From NCBI GenBank assembly GCA_903921725.1, contig CAIXRA010000072.1, positions 62,001-126,000 on the forward strand: DNA of 64,000 nt, read 5' to 3'. Positions within the stretch are counted from its first letter, which is position 1. The number at the start of each line of letters is the position of its first letter. This DNA is from an uncultured Lentisphaerota bacterium. Lineage in GTDB: Bacteria > Verrucomicrobiota > Lentisphaeria > Oligosphaerales > CAITYL01. A model generated the notes under the pieces. That model had not been told where the DNA came from. It searched no databases and was given only the letters and a program-made list of their open reading frames with translations. Of this stretch, positions 55,640-64,000 are shown piece after piece. The position numbers and the translations under genes were made by a program.

Positions 55640-56885
55640 GGATGGGGGCCTTTGGGTTGGGTGAGTGCTTTGTGACGAGGCGCCGGAGTCCGGCTTCAAG
55701 GGGAATTGTCGGGCTCCAGTCGAGCCGGGCTCGGGCCTGCCGAATATCCATGGCGATATTGGCGGCGGCAGCCTCAATCCGGGAGGATTCGAGCGGAACC
55801 CGCCGGCCGAGGATTTCCTGGAGCAATTCCGCGATCCGCGGCGTGGAGGTGAGCACTCCCGTACCAAGGTTGAGGTTCCCTCGGAAACCGTTTTTCAGGA
55901 CGGCGGCAAGAGCCTCGACCAAGTCATCGACATGCAGAAGGTCCAGCGCAGGATCGCCATTGTTGTAACGATGGGTGCGGATTGTCTCGCCGCGGCGGAT
56001 CTTGTCGAGAAAATTGAAAATGAACTTGGGTCTGTCCCCCGCGCCGCCGTAAACCGGGCTGGAGCGGAGAAGGGCACATTCAAGACCCGAAGTCCGGCGC
56101 CGATGCTCAATCATGGCTTCGGCCAGGAATTTGGTCTCGCCGTAGGGTCCGCGCGGCAGCGCCGGCAGCGATTCGTCGGCCAAGAGACAACCCCGGTATC
56201 CGGAATAGACCTCCCAGCAGGAAAGATAGACCAGGGGAATACCCCGGGTGACGCAGACATCGAGGAGGTTGCTCAGCATGGTCAGCGACTTGCCTAGGGC
56301 CGTGTTGGAGGTATAGACCCGCGGATTGGCCAGATGGACGACCCCTTCCAGGGAATTTTCCCCCACGGTCAGGTCAATGGCCGTGCCGCCCTTTTCCAGG
56401 TCCAGTTCCGACCGGGAAGGTGCCAGCAGAAAAAAGTCCCGCGCAAGACGCTGCCGGGCGGCTTGGCCGATGAACCCGGCCCCGCCGGTCAGAAGCAGAC
56501 GGCATGGCGCGCGGGAGGCGCGAGGGAGGCTTTGGGGTTCGAGGGCGGCGCGAACCGCGGCAAGGGGCTCGAGCTTGATCTCGTCTTCCTGAGTGATCGC
56601 CTGGACCCGGCGCACCGCCGCTTCAAAAGGGATTCCCTCAAGGAGCGCGAGAATGCCGGCGGCCAACGAGTTGCTGCGGGAGATTCCGTAGTCACAGCAG
56701 ACCACGACCCGTTCCCCCGCCGCGACGAGGCTCCGGCCCTGCTCGATTTTTGCACGCACGATTTCAGTGGAATTGCCGGCCTTGTCCACCAGATCCCTGA
56801 CATCGAGGATGGTAATTCCGGGCAGATCGGCAACGGCCAAGGCCGGCCCCGTCCCCAAACGGGGCGTGATCCAGCGGATGCTCAT
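55632..56885 (-). CDS. Fusion: N-terminal dual-specificity/tyrosine phosphatase-like domain plus C-terminal NAD-dependent epimerase/dehydratase
   Basis: N-term ERVVVCCDYGISRSNSLAAGILALLEGIPFEAAVRRV (Cx5R loop); C-term RLLLTGGAGFIGQAARQRL...VYLSCWEVYSG...RGPYGETKFLAEAMI...LDLLHVDDLVEAL. Confidence 0.82.
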   Translation of the reverse strand: MSIRWITPRLGTGPALAVADLPGITILDVRDLVDKAGNSTEIVRAKIEQGRSLVAAGERVVVCCDYGISRSNSLAAGILALLEGIPFEAAVRRVQAITQEDEIKLEPLAAVRAALEPQSLPRASRAPCRLLLTGGAGFIGQAARQRLARDFFLLAPSRSELDLEKGGTAIDLTVGENSLEGVVHLANPRVYTSNTALGKSLTMLSNLLDVCVTRGIPLVYLSCWEVYSGYRGCLLADESLPALPRGPYGETKFLAEAMIEHRRRTSGLECALLRSSPVYGGAGDRPKFIFNFLDKIRRGETIRTHRYNNGDPALDLLHVDDLVEALAAVLKNGFRGNLNLGTGVLTSTPRIAELLQEILGRRVPLESSRIEAAAANIAMDIRQARARLDWSPTIPLEAGLRRLVTKHSPNPKAPIHE

Positions 56886-57910
56886 TTCATGCCTCCGTCG
56901 GGGACAACGGTTTCGGTGAGGCTGCGCAGGTACCAGCCGGGCTTCACGGGACCGGCGGCCAGCCGCTCTCCGCTCATGAGGAACCGCAGGAAAACGTCAA
57001 TTTCGTTGAATCCGGCCAGCGCCCGCAGGTAGGTCGAGGCGGAGAACCGCGGGTTGATCTCGAAGGGGAGCAGGCGCCCGTTGCGGACCCGCCCCTGGAC
57101 GTTGATCGGGCCGCGGCTGCCGATGGCCAGCGCCACCGCCTCGGCTTGGCGGCAGAGCTCGGGAAAGGCGTCGATCCTGCCCTGCGAATACCCGCTGGAA
57201 ATCAGGCCGCCCCGCCCCCGGTAGGCGACGGAGAGCTTGGCGTCGAGCGCCCGGCGCAGGGCGATTGAACCGGCCACGGAGCCGTCCGGCAGCGAGAGCA
57301 CGCCGATGGTAAACTCCCCTTCCTCCGCCCCAATGTATTCCTGGGCCAGGGGGGTGCTGCCGTTGCGGCGGATGAACTCGGCGTAGAGCAATGCCTCCTC
57401 GATGCTGACCGCATAGAAGACCGAGGCGCTGCCGCCCGTACCGGTAGCAGGCTTGACGATGCAGGGCATTCCAATCTCCCGGAGATCCTCCGCTCCGGCC
57501 AGCACGCGGGTCCGCGGGATTTCAATCCCCGCTTGGGCCAGCTTTCGAAAGGTGCTCTCCTTGTCAGAAAAGGCGGCGATCAGACCGGGGGCATTTCCGA
57601 CCAGGCATACCCCCTCTTTCTGGAGAGCGTCAGATGCATGCCCCAGCAGAATCATGGGTTGCTCACCACCGGGGATCAGCCACCGGGCCTCCGCCTGGCG
57701 GCAGGCATGGATAACCTGGGCGACATAGTCCTCCCGCCCGATGCGGTAGGTTTCGTGGAAGATGGAATCATAGAGACCATAGGCGCTGGGAGAGATATCG
57801 CAGCCAAAAATCCGGTAGCCTCCGGCCAGGCGCAGGCATTTGCCGATTTCCGTCCCCAGCGAGGCGCCACCGATCCCGGCGACCATTACGTTGACCGGCG
57901 GCCTGTTCAT
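56882..57910 (-). CDS. ATP-grasp family ligase
   Basis: NVMVAGIGGASLGTEIGKCLRLAGGYRIFGCDISP...CIVKPATGTGGSASVFYA...LAQEYIGAEEGEFTIGVL...PINVQGRVRNGRLLPFEINPRFSAST. Confidence 0.88.
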   Translation of the reverse strand: MNRPPVNVMVAGIGGASLGTEIGKCLRLAGGYRIFGCDISPSAYGLYDSIFHETYRIGREDYVAQVIHACRQAEARWLIPGGEQPMILLGHASDALQKEGVCLVGNAPGLIAAFSDKESTFRKLAQAGIEIPRTRVLAGAEDLREIGMPCIVKPATGTGGSASVFYAVSIEEALLYAEFIRRNGSTPLAQEYIGAEEGEFTIGVLSLPDGSVAGSIALRRALDAKLSVAYRGRGGLISSGYSQGRIDAFPELCRQAEAVALAIGSRGPINVQGRVRNGRLLPFEINPRFSASTYLRALAGFNEIDVFLRFLMSGERLAAGPVKPGWYLRSLTETVVPDGGMK

Positions 57911-59025
57911 CGGTCCGTCCTCCCCAACAGGGATTGGATGGTCCCGACGATCCGCTCGAGATCCGCCTCGCACAGGTCATGGTAGCTGGGCAGGTTGATT
58001 GCCCTTGAGGGAATGTCCCATGCATGGCGGTTGCGCGGCTCCTCCTCAAACATCGGCAGGCTGGAGAGGGGGTGGAAAAAGACCCGCGCGTCGGCGTTTT
58101 CGGCCTTGAACGCTTCCATGAGCCGTTCCCGGGTTATGCCGGTTTCCGGGGCGAAGACCACGGTGGGCATCCAGGCGCCGTTGACGGTGCCGGGGGGCTC
58201 CGGGTTCAGGCTGAGGCCAGGAAGCCGCCCCAAGTGTTCGCGGTAGTAGGCCAGGATTTCGCGCTTGCGCCCGATGAGTTCCTCTATCCGTTCCATCTGC
58301 GCGCACCCCAAAGCAGCCTGGATGTTGCTCATCTTGTATTTGAACCCCACAAGCTCCGGCCAGAACTGCTTGGTCTGCCCGCGGGCCCGCCCATGGTTGG
58401 ACAGGGTCAGGACCCGCTCGTAAAGGTCGGTGTCGTTGGTGACGAACATCCCCCCCTCGCCGGTTGTCAGGGTCTTGGTCCCATGAAACGAGAAACTGCC
58501 GAAACGGCCCAGCGAACCGGCCGCCTGGCCGTGCCAGCGGGATCCGATGGCCTCGGCTGCGTCTTCGATGACGGGCAGGTTGTGCCTGCGTCCAATCTCC
58601 AGAAGGCGGTCCATCTGGCAGAGGTTGCCGTAAAGGTGGACCGCAATGATCGCCCGGGTCCGCGGCGTGATCGCCCGCTCGGCCAGTTCCGGGTCGATGC
58701 ACCAGGAGTCGGGAAGGATGTCCACAAAGACCGGCTTGGCGCCAAGATATGTGATTGGAGCCGCCGAGGCGATCCAGTTTGTGTCGGCCATGATCACCTC
58801 GTCGCCGGGGCCGATTCCCAATGCGGCCAGCCCCATGTGCAGGGCGCCGGTGCAGCTGGAGGTCGCAATGGCATGACGGACCCCGAGATGATCTTTGAAC
58901 TGGTTTTCGAAGCGCTCGATGAATTCGTAGCAGCGCGGACCCCAGCCGTTGCGGGCGGCATCGGTGACCAGCCGCACATCATTCTCCGTGATCGACGGTT
59001 TGGTATAGAAAATGCGCGGCTTCAT
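57907..59025 (-). CDS. DegT/DnrJ/EryC1/StrS-family PLP aminotransferase
   Basis: MKPRIFYTKPSITENDVRLVTDAARNGWGPRCYEFIERFE...VIEDAAEAIGSRWHGQAAGSLGRFGSFSFHGTKTLTTGEGGMFVTND (SxxxxK lysine region). Confidence 0.93.
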   Translation of the reverse strand: MKPRIFYTKPSITENDVRLVTDAARNGWGPRCYEFIERFENQFKDHLGVRHAIATSSCTGALHMGLAALGIGPGDEVIMADTNWIASAAPITYLGAKPVFVDILPDSWCIDPELAERAITPRTRAIIAVHLYGNLCQMDRLLEIGRRHNLPVIEDAAEAIGSRWHGQAAGSLGRFGSFSFHGTKTLTTGEGGMFVTNDTDLYERVLTLSNHGRARGQTKQFWPELVGFKYKMSNIQAALGCAQMERIEELIGRKREILAYYREHLGRLPGLSLNPEPPGTVNGAWMPTVVFAPETGITRERLMEAFKAENADARVFFHPLSSLPMFEEEPRNRHAWDIPSRAINLPSYHDLCEADLERIVGTIQSLLGRTDR

Positions 59026-60248
59026 CGAATCTCCAGTTTCGGAATGGCCACCACAAACTGGCCACCCCACTCCCCGATGCCGGCAAGTTGGGCGGTGATC
59101 TCCTCGCTGATGTTCCACGGAAGAATCAGCAGATAGTCCGGCCGGTCCCGCCACAACCGCTCCTCGCCAACAATGGGGATGTGGCTCCCGGGGGCAAACT
59201 TCCCCTGCTTGGCCGGGTTGCGGTCGACAATGTAGGGGAGGAGATCCTGACGGACACCGGCAAAATTTAAAAGTGTGTTGCCTTTGGCCGCCGCACCGTA
59301 GGCGACGACCACTTTCCCATCCCGCCTGGCCGCCAAAAGAAAGGCCAGAAACTCATTTTTAACAGATTCAGCCTTGGCCTGGAAACCGGCATAGAAGGAT
59401 TCGCAGCGCAGGCCGGCGCGTTCTTCGGTTTCCAGAAGAGCCTGGACTGCCGGCTGGATCGCCTGCGTTCCAGTTTCGGACTTTTGGGCGAACAGCCGCA
59501 GGCTTCCACCGTGGGTCGGAATCGTTTCTACATCGAAAATCTCCAGTCCGTTCCGCTCAAAAATGGACTTGACGGCGATAAGCGAGAGATAGGAGTAATG
59601 TTCGTGGTAGACCGTGTCAAACTGGCATTTTTCGATGAGGTTGAGGAGATGCGGGAATTCAAAGGTGGCCACACCGGCTGGCTTGAGCAGGGCCGCAAAC
59701 CCGGAAACGAAATCATTGATGTCGGGAACGTGGGCCAAAACATTGTTGGCAACCATCAGATCCGCCTGACGTCCGGCTGCGACCAAAGTTCCGGCAAGCC
59801 TGACCCCGAAGAATTCCTGAATAATCTCAATGCCCCGCTCCCGCGCCGCGTGGGCGGTGCTGGCGGTCGGCTCGATGCCGTAGCAGGGGATTCCCGCCTT
59901 CCGGAAATACTGAAGAAGGTAGCCGTCATTGGCGGCGACTTCCACAACCCGGCTCTGGCCGGAAAGGCCGAAGCGTTCGCGCATGGCCAGCGCATAGTTT
60001 TGGGCATGTGCCAGCCACGTCGAGGAGATGGAGCTGAAATAGGCGTAGTCCGGACTGAAGAGTTCCGTCTCAGCCGCATAATCTTCCGTCTGCACCAGCC
60101 AGCACTGCCGGCAGAGGAGAATCCGCAGCGGATAAAAAGTCTCCAAGCTCATCAGCTGGCTGCCGGTGAGATACGCATTGGACGGCGGGGCGGTTCCTAA
60201 ATCTAAAAACGGGAGAACCAGGGGCGTTTGGCAATTCCGGCAATTCAT
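59022..60248 (-). CDS. Sugar C-methyltransferase-like SAM methyltransferase with N-terminal zinc motif
   Basis: MNCRNCQTPLVLPFLDLGTAPPSNAYL...CRQCWLVQTEDY, VVEVAANDGYLLQYF, EFPHLLNLIEKCQFDTVYHEHYSYLSL, VVAYGAAAKGNTLLN; TylC3/NovU-like architecture. Confidence 0.9.
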   Translation of the reverse strand: MNCRNCQTPLVLPFLDLGTAPPSNAYLTGSQLMSLETFYPLRILLCRQCWLVQTEDYAAETELFSPDYAYFSSISSTWLAHAQNYALAMRERFGLSGQSRVVEVAANDGYLLQYFRKAGIPCYGIEPTASTAHAARERGIEIIQEFFGVRLAGTLVAAGRQADLMVANNVLAHVPDINDFVSGFAALLKPAGVATFEFPHLLNLIEKCQFDTVYHEHYSYLSLIAVKSIFERNGLEIFDVETIPTHGGSLRLFAQKSETGTQAIQPAVQALLETEERAGLRCESFYAGFQAKAESVKNEFLAFLLAARRDGKVVVAYGAAAKGNTLLNFAGVRQDLLPYIVDRNPAKQGKFAPGSHIPIVGEERLWRDRPDYLLILPWNISEEITAQLAGIGEWGGQFVVAIPKLEIR

Positions 60249-60808
60249 AAATCGATTCCCTGGAACTGCCCCAGGCTCAGCGGGCGGCTCCGGTCTTTTT
60301 CCGAGACCTCCGTAACCGGCAGCGGCCAGGAGATTCCCAGTTCGGGCAAAAAAGGACTCAATCCACCTGCGGCTTCCGGACAAAAGGACTGCGTGTGAAA
60401 ATATAGCATGTCGCACTCATCGGTGAGGCTCTGGAAACCGTGGGCAAATCCTTCCGGCAAATAGAAGCTTTTGTGATTGTCAGCCGAGAGGATTTGCCCA
60501 TACCAGCGGAGAAAGGTCGGAGAGCCCCGGCGGAGATCGACCGCGACGTCAAAGACCTCACCCTGGAGACAGCTGATAATCTTGGCTTCATTGTGAGGCG
60601 GGTGCTGAAAGTGCATGCCCCGGATGGTTCCGGCCTTGGCAGTCCGGGAGCGGTTGATTTGGAGAATCGGCGTTTCCAGACCGAGCGCCTGGAGCTCACG
60701 GGCACAAAAGAGGCGCTCGAAATATCCCCGGCCATCCACCTGCGGCAGATGTTCGAGAACAACCAGTCCGGCCAAAGGGGTGGAATGAAACTGGAACCGT
60801 CTGCTCAT
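60245..60808 (-). CDS. dTDP-4-dehydrorhamnose 3,5-epimerase-family protein (second RfbC homolog)
   Basis: RTAKAGTIRGMHFQHPPHNEAKIISCLQGEVFDVAVDLRRGSPTFLRWYGQILSADNHKSFYLPEGFAHGFQSL. Confidence 0.88.
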   Translation of the reverse strand: MSRRFQFHSTPLAGLVVLEHLPQVDGRGYFERLFCARELQALGLETPILQINRSRTAKAGTIRGMHFQHPPHNEAKIISCLQGEVFDVAVDLRRGSPTFLRWYGQILSADNHKSFYLPEGFAHGFQSLTDECDMLYFHTQSFCPEAAGGLSPFLPELGISWPLPVTEVSEKDRSRPLSLGQFQGIDL

Positions 60809-60880
60809 CGGCCGCCACCTTCCCCGCATGCGTTTTGGAGCGTGAAAAAAACGGCTGGATTGAAGTGGCGGAAACCCATT

Positions 60881-61657
60881 TCAGTCGGCCCAGACTTTCC
60901 ATGGGGCCTGGTTGCTGGCCCAAAGGTCTTCAAGTTTCATCTTGTCCCGCAGGGTGTCCATCGGAAGCCAAAAACCGGAGTGCTGGAAGGCGGAGAGCTC
61001 CTTCTCCGCCGAAAGCTTTTCCAACGGTTCATGCTCCCAGCCGGTCGCATCCCCCGCAATGTAGTCAAGGACGCTCGGCTCCAGCACGAAAAATCCTCCA
61101 TTAATCCAGGAATCTTCGCCTTGGGGTTTTTCTTTGAAAAGCTTAATGCGCCGGTCCGTCCCAATGGAAACGGCACCATAACGGCCCGGCTGGTTGACCG
61201 CAGTCAACGTGGCCTTGGTACCCTGCCTGCGGTGAAAGTCCAGCAGCAGGGGGATGTTGACATCGGCAAGGCCGTCGCCGTAGGTGAAGCAGAAGGTCTC
61301 GTTGTCCAAGTATCGGGCCGCGCGCTTGAGGCGCCCCCCGGTCTGCGTACTTTCCCCGGTGTCGACCAAGGTGACCGACCATGGCTCGACATGCTGTTCG
61401 TGGATGGTCGTCTTCTGCGTGCGGAAGTCAAAGGTTACGCTGGAGTGGTGCAGGAAAAAATTGGCAAAATACTCCTTGATCAGGTACCCCTTGTACCCCA
61501 AACAGACAACAAAGTCATTGAGCCCATAGAAGGAGTAGAGCTTCATGATGTGCCAGAGGATCGGCCTTCCCCCGACTTCCACCATCGGCTTGGGCCGTGT
61601 GGCTGTCTCTTCCGATATGCGCGTGCCGTAGCCTCCGGCAAGGATGACTGTTTTCAT
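60881..61657 (-). CDS. rfbF: Glucose-1-phosphate cytidylyltransferase
   Basis: MKTVILAGGYGTRISEETATRPKPMVEVGGRPILWHIMKLYSFYGLNDFVVCLGYKGYLIKEYFANFFLHHSSVTFD. Confidence 0.94.
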   Translation of the reverse strand: MKTVILAGGYGTRISEETATRPKPMVEVGGRPILWHIMKLYSFYGLNDFVVCLGYKGYLIKEYFANFFLHHSSVTFDFRTQKTTIHEQHVEPWSVTLVDTGESTQTGGRLKRAARYLDNETFCFTYGDGLADVNIPLLLDFHRRQGTKATLTAVNQPGRYGAVSIGTDRRIKLFKEKPQGEDSWINGGFFVLEPSVLDYIAGDATGWEHEPLEKLSAEKELSAFQHSGFWLPMDTLRDKMKLEDLWASNQAPWKVWAD

Positions 61658-61873
61658 GCGTCAGTTTTTCTTCCGAGATTTATGGCCTGGCATAAAACCA
61701 CCGGTTGTATCCATCAAACCGGACCCGGAGTCCGGCCTGATCGGAATTGTTTTGGACCATGATAAATATCGTCAATAATATTGGAAAACAAGCATCGGGA
61801 AGGAATTTACACACGCCGTTGAGTATGGAATCCCCAAAAGCCGGACGGCTCCATCATTGGGCTGCGAAGAAAA

Positions 61874-62971
61874 CTAGCGCACAAGATGTTTTGACAGGAT
61901 ATCCGCCATCCCTTCCGCCGCACGCCCGTCACCGAACAGCGGCGGGCGCACATCCGGAATGCGGAACGCGCGCACGGCCTGCATGATCCGTCCCGGATCC
62001 GCACCCGCCAAAACATTCCATCCGGCCCCAACGGTCTCAACCCATTCGGTCTCCTCGCGGAGGGTGATGCAGGGGACGCCAAAATCGTAGGCCTCCTTCT
62101 GCACGCCGCCGGAATCGGTGAGAATCATGCGTGCGGACTGCTCCAGCATGAGCATGTCCAGATAACCAACCGGATCGATGATCTTGAGGCTGCCGGACGG
62201 CGGCGGGAGCCATCCCTGGGCGGCAAGCATTTTCCGCGTGCGCGGATGTAGCGGGACGACCACCGGCTCCGCGGCGGCAAGTTCCGCCAGCGCATGCATG
62301 ATGCCGCCGAGGCGCGCGGGATCGTCCGTGTTCTCCGCGCGGTGCACGGTGGCCAGCAGGAAACGCCCAGGCTGGAGGCCAAGCGTGGCAAGGGCGGGGG
62401 AATTCGCCCGCGCCGCGGGCGCCATCTTCCGCAGAACATCGATCATCAGATCGCCGGTCAGATGCGCGCCTTTGGTAATGCCCTCACGGGCCAGATTTTC
62501 CACCGCCGTCGGCGTCGGGCAGAACAACAAATCGGAACAATGATCCGTCAGGACGCGGTTGTGTTCTTCGGGCATGGCGCGGTTGAAGGAGCGCAGCCCG
62601 GCCTCGACATGCGCCAGCGGAATCCGCATCTTGGCGGCTGTCAACGCGCCGGCCAGTGTTGAATTTGTGTCGCCATAGACCAGGATACAGTCCGGCTTCT
62701 GCTCGGCCACCACCGGCTCCAGAGCCATAAGCATCCGACCCGCCTGCTCGCCGTGCGTCCCTGAGCCGACCCCCAAATTGACGTCCGGCTCCGGAATCCC
62801 AAGCTCGCGGAAAAACACTTCCGACATCCGGCTGTCATAGTGCTGACCCGTATGAACCAGGATTTCCAGAATCCCGGCCGCTTTCAGGGTGCGGGAGAGC
62901 GGCGCCGCCTTCACAAACTGCGGACGGGCGCCGACAATGGTTAGGATTTTGGGCTCTCGCGGCATCGCCAC
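61874..62971 (-). CDS. Non-hydrolysing UDP-GlcNAc 2-epimerase family (WecB/WbpI-like)
   Basis: KILTIVGARPQFVKAAPLSRTLK...EILVHTGQHYDSRMSEVFFRELGIPEPDVNLGVGSGTHGEQAGRML...VYGDTNSTLAGALTAAK...LAHVEAGLRSFNRAMPEEHNR. Confidence 0.94.
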   Translation of the reverse strand: MAMPREPKILTIVGARPQFVKAAPLSRTLKAAGILEILVHTGQHYDSRMSEVFFRELGIPEPDVNLGVGSGTHGEQAGRMLMALEPVVAEQKPDCILVYGDTNSTLAGALTAAKMRIPLAHVEAGLRSFNRAMPEEHNRVLTDHCSDLLFCPTPTAVENLAREGITKGAHLTGDLMIDVLRKMAPAARANSPALATLGLQPGRFLLATVHRAENTDDPARLGGIMHALAELAAAEPVVVPLHPRTRKMLAAQGWLPPPSGSLKIIDPVGYLDMLMLEQSARMILTDSGGVQKEAYDFGVPCITLREETEWVETVGAGWNVLAGADPGRIMQAVRAFRIPDVRPPLFGDGRAAEGMADILSKHLVR

Positions 62972-62977
62972 CCCGGT

Positions 62978-63634
62978 TCAGACTGTCGCCTTGAATTCGT
63001 CGTAGAAGCGCGTCCCCTGGGTGAGACCGACAGGCAGCGGGGATTCCTCGTCCAGATCAAGGCAGCGCAGGACGCCCGGGGCCGTCTCCCGGTAGCGGAA
63101 ACCGCTCTCCGGGCAAACCATGATGCCATCGGCACCGGCTTTGGGAAGCTTCACGCCGTGGCGGCTCATCCAGCCGGCCTGCCGCCCGGGAACGCCCTGC
63201 ATCAGCGCATAGTCCGGCACGTTCTTCGTCACCACCGCGCCCGCCGCAATGAAGGCGTAGCGCCCGACCTCCACGCCGCAAACAATGGTGGCGTTGGCAC
63301 CAACCGTCGCCCCACGCCGCAGCACCGTCTTCTCGTACAGCGAATGGCGGTTGACCTGCGAGCGCGGATTCGTCACGTTCGTCAGCACGCAGCTCGGTCC
63401 GAGGAACACGTCGTCCTCCACCACCGTGCCGGTGTACACCGAGACGTTGTTCTGGATCTTGACGTTGTTGCCGATCACCACACCGTCGGCGATGAACACG
63501 TTCTGACCGAAAATGCAGCGCCCGCCGACGCGGGCACCGGCGCAGACATGGCAGAAATGCCACACCTTCGTGCCGGCGCCGACCGCCGCACCGTCGTCCA
63601 CGTACGCGGATTCATGCTTGAAATAATCGGCCAT
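62978..63634 (-). CDS. Hexapeptide-repeat N-acetyltransferase (WbpD-like)
   Basis: YFKHESAYVDDGAAVGAGTKVWHFCHVCAGARVGGRCIFGQNVFIADGVVIGNNVKIQNNVSVYTGTVVEDDVFLGPSCVLTNVTNPRS. Confidence 0.9.
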   Translation of the reverse strand: MADYFKHESAYVDDGAAVGAGTKVWHFCHVCAGARVGGRCIFGQNVFIADGVVIGNNVKIQNNVSVYTGTVVEDDVFLGPSCVLTNVTNPRSQVNRHSLYEKTVLRRGATVGANATIVCGVEVGRYAFIAAGAVVTKNVPDYALMQGVPGRQAGWMSRHGVKLPKAGADGIMVCPESGFRYRETAPGVLRCLDLDEESPLPVGLTQGTRFYDEFKATV

Positions 63635-63679
63635 GACGGTGCGTCTCCGTTGTGGTGCATAATATTGGGGCGTAAAAGG

Positions 63680-64000
63680 TTACCCCTGCAGCGGCAGCGC
63701 CACCTGCTGGTGGTCACGCGCCGACTTGTAGATGGCCAGGATCAGTTCCAGGCTCTTGCGCCCCGAACGCCCGTCCGTGTTCGCCTCGCCCCGGCCCCGC
63801 AGCACGTCCAGCACGTTCTTGTAGTACGCCGTGTGCCCGAAACCGTAGACGTTGGGCGGCTCGTAGTTCGACTCCATCACCAGCTTGTCGTCGTCGTCGT
63901 ACTCGGCGAACTCCCACTTCTCGAACTTGTTCACCGCGATGCCGCCCAGCTTCACCGTCCCCTTCTCTCCGATGATGGTGACCGAACCCTCCATGTTCTT
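63680..64000 (-). CDS. Gfo/Idh/MocA-family oxidoreductase, C-terminal part (WbpB-like; N-terminus outside window)
   Basis: MEGSVTIIGEKGTVKLGGIAVNKFEKWEF...NVYGFGHTAYYKNVLDVLRGRGEANTDGRSGRKSLELILAIYKSARDHQQVALPLQG. Confidence 0.82.
   Translation of the reverse strand, partial: KNMEGSVTIIGEKGTVKLGGIAVNKFEKWEFAEYDDDDKLVMESNYEPPNVYGFGHTAYYKNVLDVLRGRGEANTDGRSGRKSLELILAIYKSARDHQQVALPLQG

Noticed and set aside
1-64000. tRNA or rRNA genes
   Set aside because: No cloverleaf with a GGTTCGANTCC-type T arm or rRNA-like sequence was recognised in the intergenic regions; tRNAscan/Infernal would be needed to exclude them firmly.

Overview
This 64 kb window is GC-rich bacterial chromosome. The gene styles and repeat families suggest the PVC superphylum (Kiritimatiellota/Lentisphaerota/Verrucomicrobiota-like), but that placement is inference. 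The left half is mostly housekeeping: serA (runs off the left edge), an aldo/keto reductase, lexA, class II fba, a zinc-ribbon Ser/Thr kinase, a metallophosphoesterase, a DUF4230-like protein, a NamZ/DUF1343-like protein, a RicT/PSP1-like protein, a GT9 heptosyltransferase, aroQ-accB-accC, ispG, rsmI and dnaE. The right half (about 34-64 kb) is a large surface-polysaccharide locus made of two convergent operons. Main points of interest: (1) a visibly AT-rich two-gene cassette (DUF3800-like DESG protein plus GIY-YIG-like nuclease) inserted antisense between two phage-tail-like genes next to lexA, in a segment flanked by two direct copies of a composite repeat; (2) a translationally coupled sugar cassette containing a predicted Cx5R phosphatase fused to an NAD-dependent epimerase, next to an ATP-grasp ligase, with rfbF present but no rfbG; (3) many short degenerate 7-10 nt tandem-repeat tracts, several lying inside ORFs and always in the same orientation relative to coding, plus a phased array of nine decamers; (4) a tail-anchored protein with repeated T-[VIL]-[KR]-[LV] motifs. 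Many long ORFs in the supplied track are antisense shadows of GC-rich genes and were rejected. All assignments come from reading the sequence; no database search was run.
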